Part shown: positions 38,484 through 50,302 of the stretch, piece after piece
How positions within the stretch are numbered: position 1 is the stretch's first letter
How the letters are laid out: each line of letters opens with the position of its first letter
Origin: Agroathelia rolfsii
Lineage: Eukaryota > Basidiomycota > Agaricomycetes > Amylocorticiales > Amylocorticiaceae
Reading direction: 5' to 3'
Assembly (NCBI GenBank): GCA_018343915.1
Contig: JABRWF010000003.1
Location: forward strand, 62,001-126,000
Length of the DNA: 64,000 nt
Position numbers and translations under genes: made by a program
The notes under the pieces: generated by a model
What the model was told of the DNA's origin: nothing
The model's input: the letters and a program-made list of their open reading frames with translations, nothing else
Databases searched by the model: none

Positions 38484-39971
38484 ATGACCAACTCTCGGTC
38501 TGATATAGTTCCTGTCTAGTTTATCCTTGTGGACAAAGATTTTTCATTGCAAAAAACCCAGCCGTTTAAGCTGAAGGTTGCAAAGACGGATGAAATAGAT
38601 AATATAGCTGTGGCGGCAGCGACCCGGCTACGGCTCGCATGCTCTCCGGTCTATATCGCGAAAAAAGGACTTCCACGTATCTGCTTCCCCTCGCTCACTT
38701 ACTCAACTTCTTACCCAGCTCAAAGAGGGGAATATGCTGTCTATCCAATATCTCAACCACATGGACAAGATTGGCCATCATTTCGAAGACAGGCCCGGTA
38801 TGATTCAGGCAATTGTGAAACATTCCGCTCCTGTCACCAAGGGTGAGTCAAGGCCTCCCGTGCTTGTGATGGCACTCATCCATCCTTACAGACAAGAAGC
38901 GAAAGAGAGAAGAATCTTCGAAAACTCAAGATCAGGTTAGGGCTCCTCGTTAGTAGTTTCACAACTTTTGATCTGTAACATTGCGATTGGATCACCTTCA
39001 TCAGATGTATTAGGCAAACATGGAGTAAAGATATCCTCCTTGGGCGACCTGCCGGACAATTCGCACTCCCAGTCGCTCTTTATAATCAGCATTTTGGCGA
39101 AGCTCCAGTACAACCCTGGCAATCTTGATATCAGCCCCGAGAAATCTAACGAGCTGTTCAAAGATGCTAGCGCGTACTTAGAAGTCTCTCACCAGTTCTT
39201 AGAGGCCGCCATCGGTGGTCATGCAACCGAAGATAGCCGTTGAACCGCTTCAAAAAGCTACTTCGAAACTCTATTTGGACGTGACCTCATCGAGCAGTTA
39301 CGCATCCCGAGGACTGTACAGGCTTCCGATGCAAAGAGTTCAATGACGACTGCAAAGGCTGGCGCATGTGTTATTACAACGTTCGACTACAAAGACAGCA
39401 AAGACGAAGGTCATAAAATCCAAATCCCATATTTATTCTTTGAGTTTAAGAAAGAGAAGGGTCTTGGCCATCCAATTGCCCAGTGCGCTAAAGCAAATGC
39501 AGAGGGCGTTTACAGACTCAGGGTATGCGCATTTGATGGTCGTCCTTACCGTTAGACCCTGACTTGTTGTTACAGGATCAGGAATTCTTTTTTCAGACAT
39601 ACTTCCCAGCAGTATTCTTGGGTCTCCATGGACATTCATTCGATATCTCCATATCAGCATCCCTTGAATATATGGTCGTCGGCAATATCCTGCAACTGGA
39701 TCTGCGAGACAGCATCCAACGCGCAAAGACTATCCAACAGTTAGCTCGGGCAGCTTCGGCATTGGTAGAATGTTCGAGAGCGCTTGATGATGAATACCAA
39801 CAGCTTGCTCTACATCCAGAGTCGCACCACCCACTGCATCCCTGCTTTCCTCGGCCAAAACTCTCCCCTTCGGATGATTCAAATGCACAGTTACCAAAAT
39901 TGAAGTTTAAAGGACGTTTGTCTCGCGATAACCAGCTTGTTGAGAAGTTATTCAGGCCTACACCGTACTAA
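38484..39971 (+). pseudogene. Decayed Crinkler (CRN)-like gene
   Basis: The first ~35 codons (FKLKVAKTDEIDNI) resemble the ubiquitin-like N-terminal header of Crinkler-type proteins, and LNHMDKIGHHFEDRP fits the motif that follows it. A basic KKRKREESS stretch could be a nuclear signal. Downstream, LFFEFKKEKGLGHP resembles the E-x-K core of a PD-(D/E)XK nuclease-like domain, with AVFLGLHGHSFDI and a helical tail ending FRPTPY at 39971. The frame is broken: TAG at 38517-38519, a frame change near 38,600-38,730 that might partly be an intron, TAG codons near 38,953-38,958 and TGA at 39241-39243. With several defects it is almost certainly a relic. CRN proteins are found as effectors or in inter-strain conflict; this copy should be non-functional. 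Confidence 0.55.
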
Positions 39972-41189
39972 ATCTTGTCCTAAAGCCAAGGTACAAATGA
40001 TTTGTATTTAGTGTTTTAGAAAGAGCGGATGAATCATTTTATGAGTATATACTTGTGGATGTAAGAGTGTAACGGCGGGCCACCAGCGCATGTCATCAGC
40101 TAATACCAAGAAATGAGATAAATAAGAATTATTGAATGCGATGTAACGGGCGTTATATCACCAAACCGACGGAAAAAATATAGCTTTAGATGTTCCTAGT
40201 CCCGCACGTGAACTTAGAAGATAAAAGAAGCGTGGTAGTAGAGGCAGGTCAGGCCGGCGCTGCGACGGCAAGAGAAGCAGTGTGAAGACAGAGGTTGGGG
40301 GTGGAGGGGTGCTGCCGGCTACACCGGCATACTTGGCCCGGCTATCCCGGTAGGCACCGCTCGAGCTGCAGGCAAGAAGGTATCTCGACACTCCCATGGC
40401 CAACTACCTGCGCTAGTGTACCCACTAGGAGAGGTGGGTGGGTCGAGCACAACTCAACGCTGACTGTATGCGCTATGGTCCTAGCTGTCAGAGAACAAGC
40501 GGCAAATTGAACAGTAGCTGAGCTGCGGGGCAAACGCCGTAGAGCGCAGTCTAAAGCCTGAGGCTTCTGACCTGTCCTCCCAATGCCGAATCCTCAACCT
40601 CGCAAGCTCGGAATTGGATTCGGCGACACCGAACTATGACTTTAGACAATATGAATTCAGACAGAGTTGACTGCAGTAGTGATCAAAGCCGCCGGTTGCG
40701 CAGATTTGTTGGGAGTAGTTTCCTCATGTGATAGATGGTTCGGACCGTCATCTTTAATCCATTCTACGTGGCAATAGAAACTGAATCAAGCGTTGGGGAG
40801 TAAACGTTATTGCGATCAATAATACCCATAGTTGAATTTTGCGCATGTGATCACAATGTCTACATGTTGCTATGGCACTGGGATATGTCTGTGTTTTCCA
40901 GTGGTTATTGGTCATCTACCAAGGCGCCTTTCTGTCCCTACTCATAAATATCCAGGAAAGTTAACAAAGAGGGTAACAAGGACTATTTTCGGTGACATTC
41001 CACTTCAATCGATGCAAAGGGACACAGGCGGTCCGCTCGAATATCGGCAGAGGGGCAATGACCATATGATCACACGGATGAGCAGCTAACGCTTACCAAC
41101 AGCAGGGATCGATGGACAACCAAACAACACACATGTCTATATAAATTCATGGTCTGTGGCCCATGTGGCCATTTAACTTTCTGGTCCCC
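39972..41189. other. Intergenic region with a GC-rich island, CE2 promoter
   Basis: No supported gene. A GC-rich block at about 40,230-40,560 contrasts with AT-rich flanks. From about 40,680 the sequence is homologous to the CE3 upstream region, with CGGACCG (40741-40747), CGGTCCG (41029-41035) and TATATAAATTCATGG near 41,138. Confidence 0.5.
41029..41035. promoter_or_regulatory. CGG-N-CCG element upstream of CE2
   Basis: CGGTCCG in the context ACAGGCGGTCCGCTCGAA, about 155 bp before the CE2 ATG; the context is shared with CE3. Confidence 0.4.
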
Positions 41190-42565
41190 ATGTTTCCTGC
41201 TGCGTTTCGCCGTCTTACTCCTTGGGTCCTTGCAGCTCTCTTTGTTTCACCCTCCAATGCACAAAGCGATAACAATGACGGGATTCACCTTGCCATATCT
41301 CCAGTTTGTGGGAAGTATAATGTCTCAGCAACAAGCGTCAGCAACGTGAATGTAGGCCTTGGATCTCTCTCGTCCTATAAGACCATCGTTTCTTTCGGTG
41401 ACAGCTATACCTCGGGTGGTTCCTCTCATAATGGTTCCCCGCTACCTTCACCTGTTGTCATCCCTCCCAATCCGAAGGCAGGTGGAAGGACCACGGACGG
41501 TCGTGTCTGGGTCGAAGATATTTCAGTGGACACTGGGGCTGTATTCATGGATTATGCTGTTTGTATCACCTTACTTCTGCGCTGTGACTGCGAGTTTTCA
41601 TAGGAAAAAATCAGGTTGGAGGTGCAGTTACAAACACATCTCTTTGGCCAAGCAAGTCAACCGCTAGTAGTTTCATTGAGCAAGGTACATTTCTTATATT
41701 CTATCGTTGTTTGTCGACTGACCCATAACCATAAATAAAGTTGATTTATTCTTAAGTCAAAATAACGCTTTGGATTCCCAAACTACATTGTACACGGTTT
41801 TTTTTGGTTCGTGAACCCAGTTCCTAGATTCCTGTCTTTTCCCCTCACAGTACACCAGGAATAAATGATTGGAGTGCCTCACACACAGACGGAGACCACC
41901 TACCTGAAGCAGCACAAACTGTCTTGAACGAGATTAAGCTGCTCGCCAGCCCTCCAACTAATGCCCGGTCATTTCTGGTTACCGACAACTATGGTCGTGG
42001 GTCCAAAGACGCAGATGGAGATGCCTACAAGCTCAAGATTTACCAGGGTCTTGGCGAACTCCACTCCAAATCTCCATATATAAACTTTGGTTTTATTGAC
42101 TTTGCACCTCTCTGGACCGGGGTACTTGGCTCTAATCCTGGATATAAAGCATTTGGATATACCAGCGATGGCTCTTGTACTGTCAATAGCTCAACGACGG
42201 TTGGTGCTTGCAGTGGTAAGCATATTTCACCAATTTTCTACTATCAATGACTTGGATTGACTAGAATTCATAGATCCTAAACATACATTCTATGTACGTT
42301 AATGCCTCATCTATGTCTATGGAAACTATGCTGATTTGTTTTCTTGATTTTCTTTCTTGATTACTAGTGGATTCCTGGGTATGTTGTTTTCTGATTGATT
42401 ATTTTATATTGTATTAATAAATCCTGGATAGGCATCCGTCCAATGTAACACACAGGATCATGGGCGACTGGGTTGTAAGCACTATTTTTATTTATTCTGT
42501 TTACGAATTCATGATGCTCTCTCCCGCGAGAATAGGAGGACGCCATCAGCAAGTGCACGAACTGA
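41190..42565 (+). CDS. Secreted SGNH/GDSL esterase CE2 (CE16-like)
   Basis: Intact paralogue of CE1 with the same eight-exon layout. I start at the ATG of MFPAAFRRLTPW (41190), which gives a signal peptide ending SNAQ and aligns with the CE1 start; an in-frame upstream ATG at 41163 would only add nine residues. Catalytic motifs FGDSYTSGG, FFGINDW and DPKHTFYWIPGHPSN are present. The Asp/His region again uses 20-nt and 11-nt exons (DPKHTFY and WIPG). It ends KCTN. It is closest to CE1 and CE3 in sequence. The protein is predicted to be secreted and N-glycosylated. Confidence 0.9.
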
Positions 42566-44769
42566 AAAATGCCCTTTCAAGTTCTCCTTATATACACCCT
42601 ATTCAAGTGAGTGTAAGCAATGTTGGAGTCTGTCTATGGGAGTATGTACAAACAATATGCATATGCAATACTATTGAACGAACCAACTTTGAAAGATGTC
42701 AAGCGCCTTCAGTGTTTATTGGAATTTTGAGAGTAATCATACTTTTGTGGACCAGTATAAGCAAACCAAGCTACGCACTTTCCATTCTGTCGAGGAACCT
42801 GAGGCGCGACGCTGGCATAATGCGGCGTCTTTGGGGTGCGGCCGGGATCACACTGGCGTGGCTGGTAGCCTTGTCCCCGGGCCTGTCTTCTGCGTTATCA
42901 CCATTTGTTGCCGGGTTTGATTTACTAATTAACAGTACTCCGAGTCATCCGTGAACATATAGCGAGAAAGTGTACAGAAGACATTCAGCATACCAGTTGT
43001 CTTTCCATTATCATTACTGCCATTCAAGCCTTAGGCCTCAGGCTCCGAGTCTGGATAGATCTGAATCATTGTCTACTGCTACTGTAGGATGATTGAGAAT
43101 GATGCTTTGCTTAATCATGGGCAACTTGTGATTATTGTTATTATTGCTACATTTCCCCTCGTATTTCAACTTAAACATTATAGCCTATTATTGTTATACC
43201 CATACTCATGCATCTCTGCAAGTGAGTACTGCTGCTTGCTCGTACCACTTGAGCGCTATGGCTGCATTGCTTTCTGCCATCCGTCATTTGCTGCTCATGC
43301 CTACGTATTTCTTGGTGTCTGTTGGTGTTTCATATCTAATAGTTGTGTGCCGTAGCTACATTGCCATCTGCCAACTATCATCTCTGCTCATACCTAAATG
43401 CCTCTAGGCATTGCTGCCATTTTATACCTAAAAACTGCGTGTTGCAGCTGCCAGTACGCAACCTGCGTTACCATCTATCATTTATGATGCTTTGTCTATG
43501 CCTATGCATCTCTGTGTATTACTACTATTCTGTGCCCAACACATGCACATGCGTGCCCAAGCACCGCTGCCACTGTCATATTTGTATCATGATAGTAACT
43601 GCGTTGTTAGCAGCACTCAAACCAAAGATTCTATTTTCTATCAGAAACGTTTATATCGCCTCATGAGATATGCTGGTATCTATCAGGGGTAATAATTCCC
43701 ACATTCGATGTTGGCACTCTGTATCCAAGGGTTGCCATCTTCTATGTTTGTAAGAATCAGCGTTTGCTAGTGTGTGATCCGTTGATGCACTCCTACACTA
43801 TGGAGAACGCTGCTCACCTTCCTCCCCACAGATTTCATCCGGCGGGGCTTGAATAGCGCGAAGCACTTCCTATTCGGCTGCTCTCTGCATACAAGCCAGT
43901 CAGCTCACCGACCAATTCCAAAGATCGTATGGAGAGTAATTGCAAGTAACAGTATAAATTTTGATGTACGTGACTACCGTAAACAAAATACTCAATATTT
44001 CGATAGCTTTACCAGTGACGATTATTTCTGGAATTGCAGGCCAACTTGAATGATGCTGAGATGGAGAATAGAAAAAGATGAATACTGGAGGCATAGCACT
44101 AATTTTACCCGCAGAACTTCGAATATTCCATATAGCGCATAGGAAATGATATAGGCCATCGTTCCGGGGCATTATCACAAGGACGGTGATTTAGCTGGAC
44201 AATTACTTTTACAAGCATCATGACTCATGTCATGAACATACTCAATAGTGACCAGGGCCGCCGGTTACACTGAATTGTTGGAAACGGCTTCCTCATGTGA
44301 TAGATGATTCGGACCGTCATCTTCATTCTATTCTATGCGGTAGTAAGAAGTTAATAAACTGTTGGAGCGCAAGGTTATTGCGATCGGTCATAGTCATAAT
44401 CGCGTTCTGCACATGTGATCACAATGTCTATATGTCACTATGGTATGTCCAATCCTCCGATGGTTGTCGGCTGTCTACCAAAGCACCTTTCTGTATCTAC
44501 TCATAAGTACCAAAGAAATTCAATAGGAAGATTGACAAGGACTATTATCGGCACCATTACGCTCCAATCGGTGCAAAGAGTCACAGGCGGTCCGCTCAAA
44601 TATCGGCGAAGGGCAATATCTGTATGGTGTTCATGATCACACGGACGAGCTGCCAGCGGCGAGCATAAATGAACAACTAGACAGTATACGTATTATTTCT
44701 CTGTTACGATTCATATAAATCCATAATCTGTGGTATATTTAGCCATTTAGCTTTCTACAGTCGATCCTC
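42566..44769. other. Long spacer between CE2 and CE3
   Basis: About 2.2 kb with no supported gene. At 43,090-43,620 there are loosely repeated phrases (variants of ATGCCTATGCATCT and CATTGCTGCCATT), perhaps an old degenerate repeat. From about 44,245 the sequence is homologous to the CE2 upstream region. It includes CGGACCG (44310-44316) and CGGTCCG (44588-44594). Confidence 0.5.
44588..44594. promoter_or_regulatory. CGG-N-CCG element upstream of CE3
   Basis: CGGTCCG in ACAGGCGGTCCGCTCAAA, about 176 bp before the ATG, with the nearby TATCGGCG also shared with CE2. Confidence 0.4.
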
Positions 44770-46157
44770 ATGTCATTCTCTATATTTCATCGTCTTGTTC
44801 CTTGGGTCCTTGCGGCACTCTTGGCTTCATGTTCTAGCGCAAAAAGTGACGAAAATGACGGAATACACCTCCCCATATCTCCGACCTGTGGAAAATATAA
44901 TATCTCAGCAACGAGTGTCAGTAATGTGAACGTGGGGCTTGGATCCCTCTCATCATACAAGACCATCGTTTCGTTTGGCGATAGCTATACTGCGGGTGGT
45001 TCTCATCACGACGGATCTCCGCTGCCCTCGCCTGTTGTCATTCCTCCCAATCCACATGCTGGTGGAAGAGCTACCGATGGACGTCTTTGGATTGAAGACA
45101 TCTCGGTGGACACCGGTGCCGTATTTATGGATTACGCCGTGTGTGCAATACCGATTATGTATCATATTGTTATTTATTTATTTTAAAAAACTAGGTAGGA
45201 GGTGCTGTTACGAATGTATCTCTTTGGCCAAGTAAGCCAACTGCGAGCGACTTCATTGAGCAGGGTAATTCCCTAAGAGTTTTACTTTCTTATATCAGCT
45301 AACTATCATCCTAAACAAAGTCGACTTGTTTTTAAGCCAAAACAATACTCTTAATTCCGAGACCACTTTATACACAGTTTTCTTCGGTTCGTTGGCAAGC
45401 TTGATTATTCTCATATTATTTTTACTTACGACACTCAAGGAATCAACGACTGGATCGCCTCTCATACGGATGGAAATCACCTACCTGAGGCAGCCCAGAC
45501 CGTCTTGAACGAGATCAAGCTGCTCGCTAGCCCACCTACAAACGCTCGTGCATTCCTTGTCACTGATGATTATGGCCTTGGGACGGAGACTGCGGACGGA
45601 GACGCCTACAAGCTCAAGATCTATCAGGGTCTCGGCGAACTCCACTCCAAATCTCCATACATAAACTTTGCTTTTGTTGACTTTGCGCCTATTTGGACTG
45701 GAGTGCTTGGCTCAGACCCTGGATACAAAGCATTTGGGTATACCAGCGATGGGGCCTGTACTGTCAATAGCTCAACGACAGTCGGTGCTTGCAGTGGTGA
45801 GTATATACCACCAATTTTCGGTCGTCGATTATTAATTGGAATTTGTAGATCCCAAGCACACATTTTACGTATGTTGATCCCAGCCCTTTGATTATCAATG
45901 TCATGTTGATCGAATTCAATTTTTTTTATTGTTGCGCCACTGCCCACTAGTGGATCTCGGGGTATGTTATCCGGAATTGATCATTTATACTATGTATTGT
46001 ACTGACACAGCGTGAATAGCCACCCATCAAATGAAACGCACAGGATTATGGGAGACTGGGTTGTGAGTGCTTTTTACCGGTTTTTTTTTTTTACTCAGGT
46101 TGACAACGTTTTCTTTCATGGTGACAGGAGGAAGCTGTAAGCAAATGCACCAACTGA
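44770..46157 (+). CDS. Secreted SGNH/GDSL esterase CE3 (CE16-like)
   Basis: Intact eight-exon paralogue. It starts MSFSIFHRLVPWVLAALLAS with a signal peptide, then SFGDSYTAGG (Ala for Ser next to the nucleophile block), FFGINDWIASHTDG and DPKHTFY-WISGHPSN. The 11-nt microexon here reads TGGATCTCGGG, so the Pro of the WIPG segment is Ser. Poly-T and poly-A runs occur in its introns and 3' flank, for example near 46,081. The stop TGA at 46155-46157 follows SKCTN as in CE1. All catalytic residues appear conserved. Confidence 0.9.
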
Positions 46158-46831
46158 AGTGGTCTAGATCTTTCTGTAATGAGCCGCTATAAGCGAACTA
46201 AGTCGCCATCAGTCAGTCTTTTAGTCTTTTTTCAATTTCGAAAACGACCATACTTTTGTGATTCATAAATGATATGTTAAGAGTTTTTTTTTTTGACCGA
46301 AGGATTTCGTGACAAACGTCACACAACACAACCGTCATGACGAAATACATTCCAGCAAAGCAAAAGTTTAGTGCACTGATCATGAAACGCGCGTGAACAC
46401 TCGACCGTATCCATTTCTCTCTTCTCTTATGACCAAAAATTGTCATATTCAAACTCTTAGATTACTTCCCGCAGGAAGTAAGGATCAGAGTACAGAACTT
46501 GCCGTTATTCATCGTAGTCGTACTGCTCTAGCTGTGTTCTTATGCATGTGATTAATTCATTACTACCGTAATTGCATTCTTTCGGTGACTATATTTTCCT
46601 GAGACTCTCATGGGAGCCTGGAAGCTCAGCGCTCAGCTTCCAGGGTATTACTTCCGCGCGGTGCCGGCTCACCCGCCCGTAAACATGAAGAAACACAATG
46701 AACGAAGGTGTCCGTTCGAGGTCGGCAGCGAGGTGATTATACGAACGGGCCATTGATGATGGTCAACCAAGCTCTTTATGTATAATTTGCATAAATGGGG
46801 ACTTGGACTCATACAACCTGCTCTGTTCATT
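46158..46831. other. Intergenic region between CE3 and CE4
   Basis: About 670 bases. It holds a GC-rich patch at about 46,610-46,680 and a diverged copy of the upstream element (GGTGTCCGTTCGAGGTCGGC, about 46,707-46,726). Confidence 0.5.
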
Positions 46832-48230
46832 ATGTCCCCCCCTATGTCGCATCGTCTTACCCTGTGTGCCCTCATTGGTGTCACTCTCTTCGCATTGTCC
46901 TCAAATGCACAAACCTACAACTCATCATATAACGATGGCATCCACCTCGCGATATCCCCCATCTGCGGAAAATTCAATGCCTCAGCGACGAGCGTTACTA
47001 ACGTGAATGTGGGCCTCGCACCGCTCACATCATACAAGACGATAGTTTCTTTCGGTGATAGTTATACCTCGGGTGGATATCGCAATGGATCTACTCTTCC
47101 TCCGCCTGTTCTCAATCCACCCAGTCCACAGGCTGGTGGAAGGGTCACTGATGGACGTGTCTGGATTGAGGATATCTCAGTGGACACTGGAGCTGTGTTT
47201 ATGGATTATGCTGTATGTGCAACCTCGATTTTGGCTCACAATTACACAGTCTCACCAGATGAATCAGGTCGAAGGCGCAGTTACAAATGTGTCTCTTTGG
47301 CCAAGCAGAGCAGGTGCAAGCAGTTTCGTCCAGCAGGGTATATACATCATGCAAGCCGCTATGATTGTATATATACTGATTTTTTTTACAAAGCCAATTT
47401 GTTCCTAAGCCAAAACCGCAGTCTCGATCCAGAGACGACTTTATACACAGTTTTCTTCGGTCCGTCAACCTTGTATCACGTCTTCCTCCCTTTTTGCTTA
47501 CAAGCCCACAGGGATCAACGACTATAGTGCATCCCTTGTAGATGGCGACAACCTTCCAGAGGCAGCCCAGAGCCTCTTGAACGAGGTCCAACTGCTCGCC
47601 AGCCCTCCAACTAATGCCCGTTCATTCCTCGTCACCGACAACTATGGTCGCGGTAATGTGACTGCAGATGGAGACGCTTACAAACTCCAAGTTTACAAAG
47701 GTCTTGGCGCACTCCACTATGGACCCCCTTATCTGAACTTCGCATTTGTCGACTTTGCGCCTATATGGAATGGAGTGCTTGGTCCCGATCCTGGATATGA
47801 AGCATTTGGGTACACTAGCAATGGTTCCTGTACTCGTAACAGTGGAACAATGCTTGACGACTGTAGTGGTATGTGCTTTAATTTTTTTCCCCTTCCACAT
47901 CATCTACTAACCCAGATATCTAGATCCCAAGCACACATTCTATGTATGTTCAAGTTACTCCTCGGTTTGTCAAAACTGTACTGATCGGTTCTCACTTTCA
48001 ATGTTACGTCACTAGTGGATTCCAGGGTATGTCATTCAGAGTTAACTGTATTATATTGTACTGACGAAGCGTGGATAGTCACCCATCCAACGAAACCCAC
48101 AGGATTATGGGTGACTGGGTTGTAAGCACCATTCGTCGCCCCTCCCCCTTTTTTTTTCTATAAATAATATTTATTGATGATATTCGCTTGATGGTGATAG
48201 GAGCAAGCTGTGAGTACGTGCATATACTGA
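46832..48230 (+). CDS. Secreted SGNH/GDSL esterase CE4 (CE16-like)
   Basis: Intact paralogue, more similar to CE5 than to CE1-CE3 (shared QTYNSSYNDG start of the mature protein and SGGYxNGS after the nucleophile). I use the ATG at 46832 (MSPPMSHRLTLCALIGV), which gives a clean signal peptide; MSHR five codons later is an alternative. Motifs: FGDSYTSGG, FFGINDY (Tyr instead of Trp) and DPKHTFYWIPGHPSNETH. The 20-nt and 11-nt microexons are conserved. The C-terminus is STCIY. Predicted secreted hydrolase acting on acetylated glycans or similar esters. Confidence 0.88.
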
Positions 48231-48650
48231 AAATTGCGCTGCGTGCACAGTACATGTACTGCTGCATAATGAATGGGCCAGATACCAGTAGCTAGTCTAG
48301 GCCGAGGTGGTTTGGTCTTCCTGGGAACATTGGAGACAAGTATATGTATAATCCGTAAATAACATGTTGAGATTCAATGGTTTTTTTATTTTTACTTTTT
48401 TACTGGCTGGCGGCAGTAAAAACGACTTCGCGTGAAGAGCAAATAATCATATATGCATCTTAGTCCATGTAAATGACGACGACTTGGAGTAAATTGCTCG
48501 GTCTTTTGAATTTAGACTCTTTTTGGTGGTCCTCGGAATCGACAACTTTGCAGTCAATACTTAGCCTGAGTTTCAAGACCCTCTAGCAGATTCCGCGGAC
48601 CGATGTGGTCCGGATTTATTGGGGCCGAATCTGCTACTGACTATATAGTG

Positions 48651-49371
48651 GGACTCGACAACGCGTCGTCGACTCACTGCAGGTTTGCGTTGAGGACTGT
48701 TGTCCATGCTTTCTATTAGACCATCGCTCCCTGACAACCCTGAGAAAGTACTTGTTCTACTTGTTTATCAGTCTCTTGCTAGAACTCATTATATCTTCTG
48801 AATGTAAATATCATAAATGAAATAAAGTATCGAGGCTCAACAACTACGCTAGATAAGATATTGAATCCCGACAACATTTGATGGCAAATGTAACTCGCAT
48901 GCCTCGCAAGAATACGCTTTGAGCCTTACGCCTGGTAGCTTGATCCCGCCCAATTTCTCCTGGAAGGACACAATTGTATTGTGATTGCAGGGACTGGAGA
49001 GGGCAAGACGTTGTCATTTGTGCTTTCAGATATTATGGCTATCATCATCTTTGACCTCAATGCACTTCAGATGGGTCAGTTAAATGACTGATTGCGCTTA
49101 ATGCTGCGCATATAGCTGATGATAGCCTGAGGTGGATTATTGCCTTCAGAGTCAAAAACTTCACTGATAGGTGATGCCAGTGAGCAGTGCACTGTTGGAG
49201 ACATGGAGATATCAGGATTTTGAGACGTGTGTTCTTAGCAGCAATGCTGAATGGTAATTCACTCAAGTAACAAGTAGGAGAAAAAAATCAAATTATAACT
49301 ACCGGTAGTCTGCGTTGTAGGTAACAGGAGGCGATGTGCTTGACGCGACTCGCGAGTCGATGACGCGTCGA
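48651..49371. mobile_element. Possible degenerate element bounded by imperfect inverted repeats
   Basis: GCGTCGTCGACTCAC (48663-48677) matches the reverse complement of GCGAGTCGATGACGC (49352-49366) at 13 of 15 bases. The right end also contains a perfect 14-bp palindrome CGACTCGCGAGTCG (49346-49359). The RecQ-like relic lies between them. It could be a decayed DNA transposon or non-autonomous element; target-site duplications were not identified. Confidence 0.35.
48911..49087 (+). pseudogene. RecQ-like DEAD/DEAH helicase fragment
   Basis: In one frame the sequence encodes FEPYAW, a TAG stop, then LDPAQFLLEGHNCIVIAGTG-EGKTLSFVLS and DLNALQMGQ. This matches the Q-motif/WQLD, Walker A (GTGEGKT) and SPLNALQ motifs of RecQ-type helicases that are multicopy in mushroom genomes. 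The TAG replaces the expected Gln codon after Trp, and the fragment stops at TGA about 20 codons after Walker A. No helicase C-terminal half is present nearby. It is a relic. Confidence 0.6.
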
Positions 49372-50302
49372 CAAAAATCTTCTCAGTCTCGCGATTTTTG
49401 GGAAATTTGGTTAGTCAAATTTCCTCAAGCCCCTTAGACGACTCTCTCAACTGCAGCGCCAGCTGCGGTTGTGATTTCCGGAAAGTTCATATAAGAGGCT
49501 TGAAAACTCAGGCTGGCCAATACCGTGAGCATTTAAAAAGTCTGCGCTAATAAGCTCTCATGTCAATTCAAGTACCAGCAGCTATTCTAGCACCTGTGTA
49601 ACAGTACCGAGTAGTCTGAGTTGCCCTCAGGCTGTGGAAGCAAGTGTATACCAGCTTGGGGTGCTCCCCCTTCGGATTGTTCGGACCGAATTTAATTATT
49701 AGGCGGCTACTGGTACCCTCTCTCAGGCTTTCTGTCTACCATGCCTGGGCCTGACTGTCTTTTGAGTAGCCAAAAATACTATTATATTGGCTCCCATCTC
49801 CTCCTGGTTGTACAATAACACTAATCCTTCTATTCCCTTAGTCTCTGGGGCTCAAAAGGTCAGAAATGTTAATCCAGGTCAAGCCAAGACTCATGACCAT
49901 ATCTTTCTGGAAAAGCCATCTCAGATGATGAAAATAAGAATCCAATCCCTCGTGTATCAAAGGTATCCGATGTCCCGTTCTGTGTGGTCGGTGTGCCCCT
50001 AATTACTTGCACATGTTCAAGTCCTCCGATGATGGTCGGTCTGTCAAGATACTGTCCTCAGGCTTCCCTTTTCTCCACCACCGCGGTCCTAATATAAACT
50101 GAAATTATCAAGAAGACTGATGAAGACTGTCGGTAACATTATGCAAACTGTCCGCTCAAGGTCGGTAGTGTGGACTAGTGAGGCAAAATCTACGTGACCG
50201 CTGGCATACGGACAGGCTGTCGATGACGATCGACCTAGATCCGTGCTTTGATCTGAATAAATTGAAGTTATACTGGCTTTTCTAGTCCCAATATCGCCTG
50301 CT

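Larger units (their letters stand above)
48231..50302. other. Spacer between CE4 and CE5 carrying a mobile-element relic
   Basis: About 2.1 kb. It holds the RecQ-like relic and inverted repeats described separately. The last 160 bases are the CE5 promoter with CTGTCCGCTCAAGGTCGG (about 50,148). Confidence 0.55.

Noticed and set aside
42460..42954. 164-codon frame starting MGDWV
   Set aside because: It begins inside CE2 exon 7 and reads through the last intron into the 3' flank; the true CE2 frame splices to the GAGGACGCC exon and ends at 42565.
43090..43620. Possible tandem repeat or CRISPR-like array in the CE2-CE3 spacer
   Set aside because: Phrases recur only loosely with no fixed period or repeat length; recorded only as degenerate low-complexity sequence.
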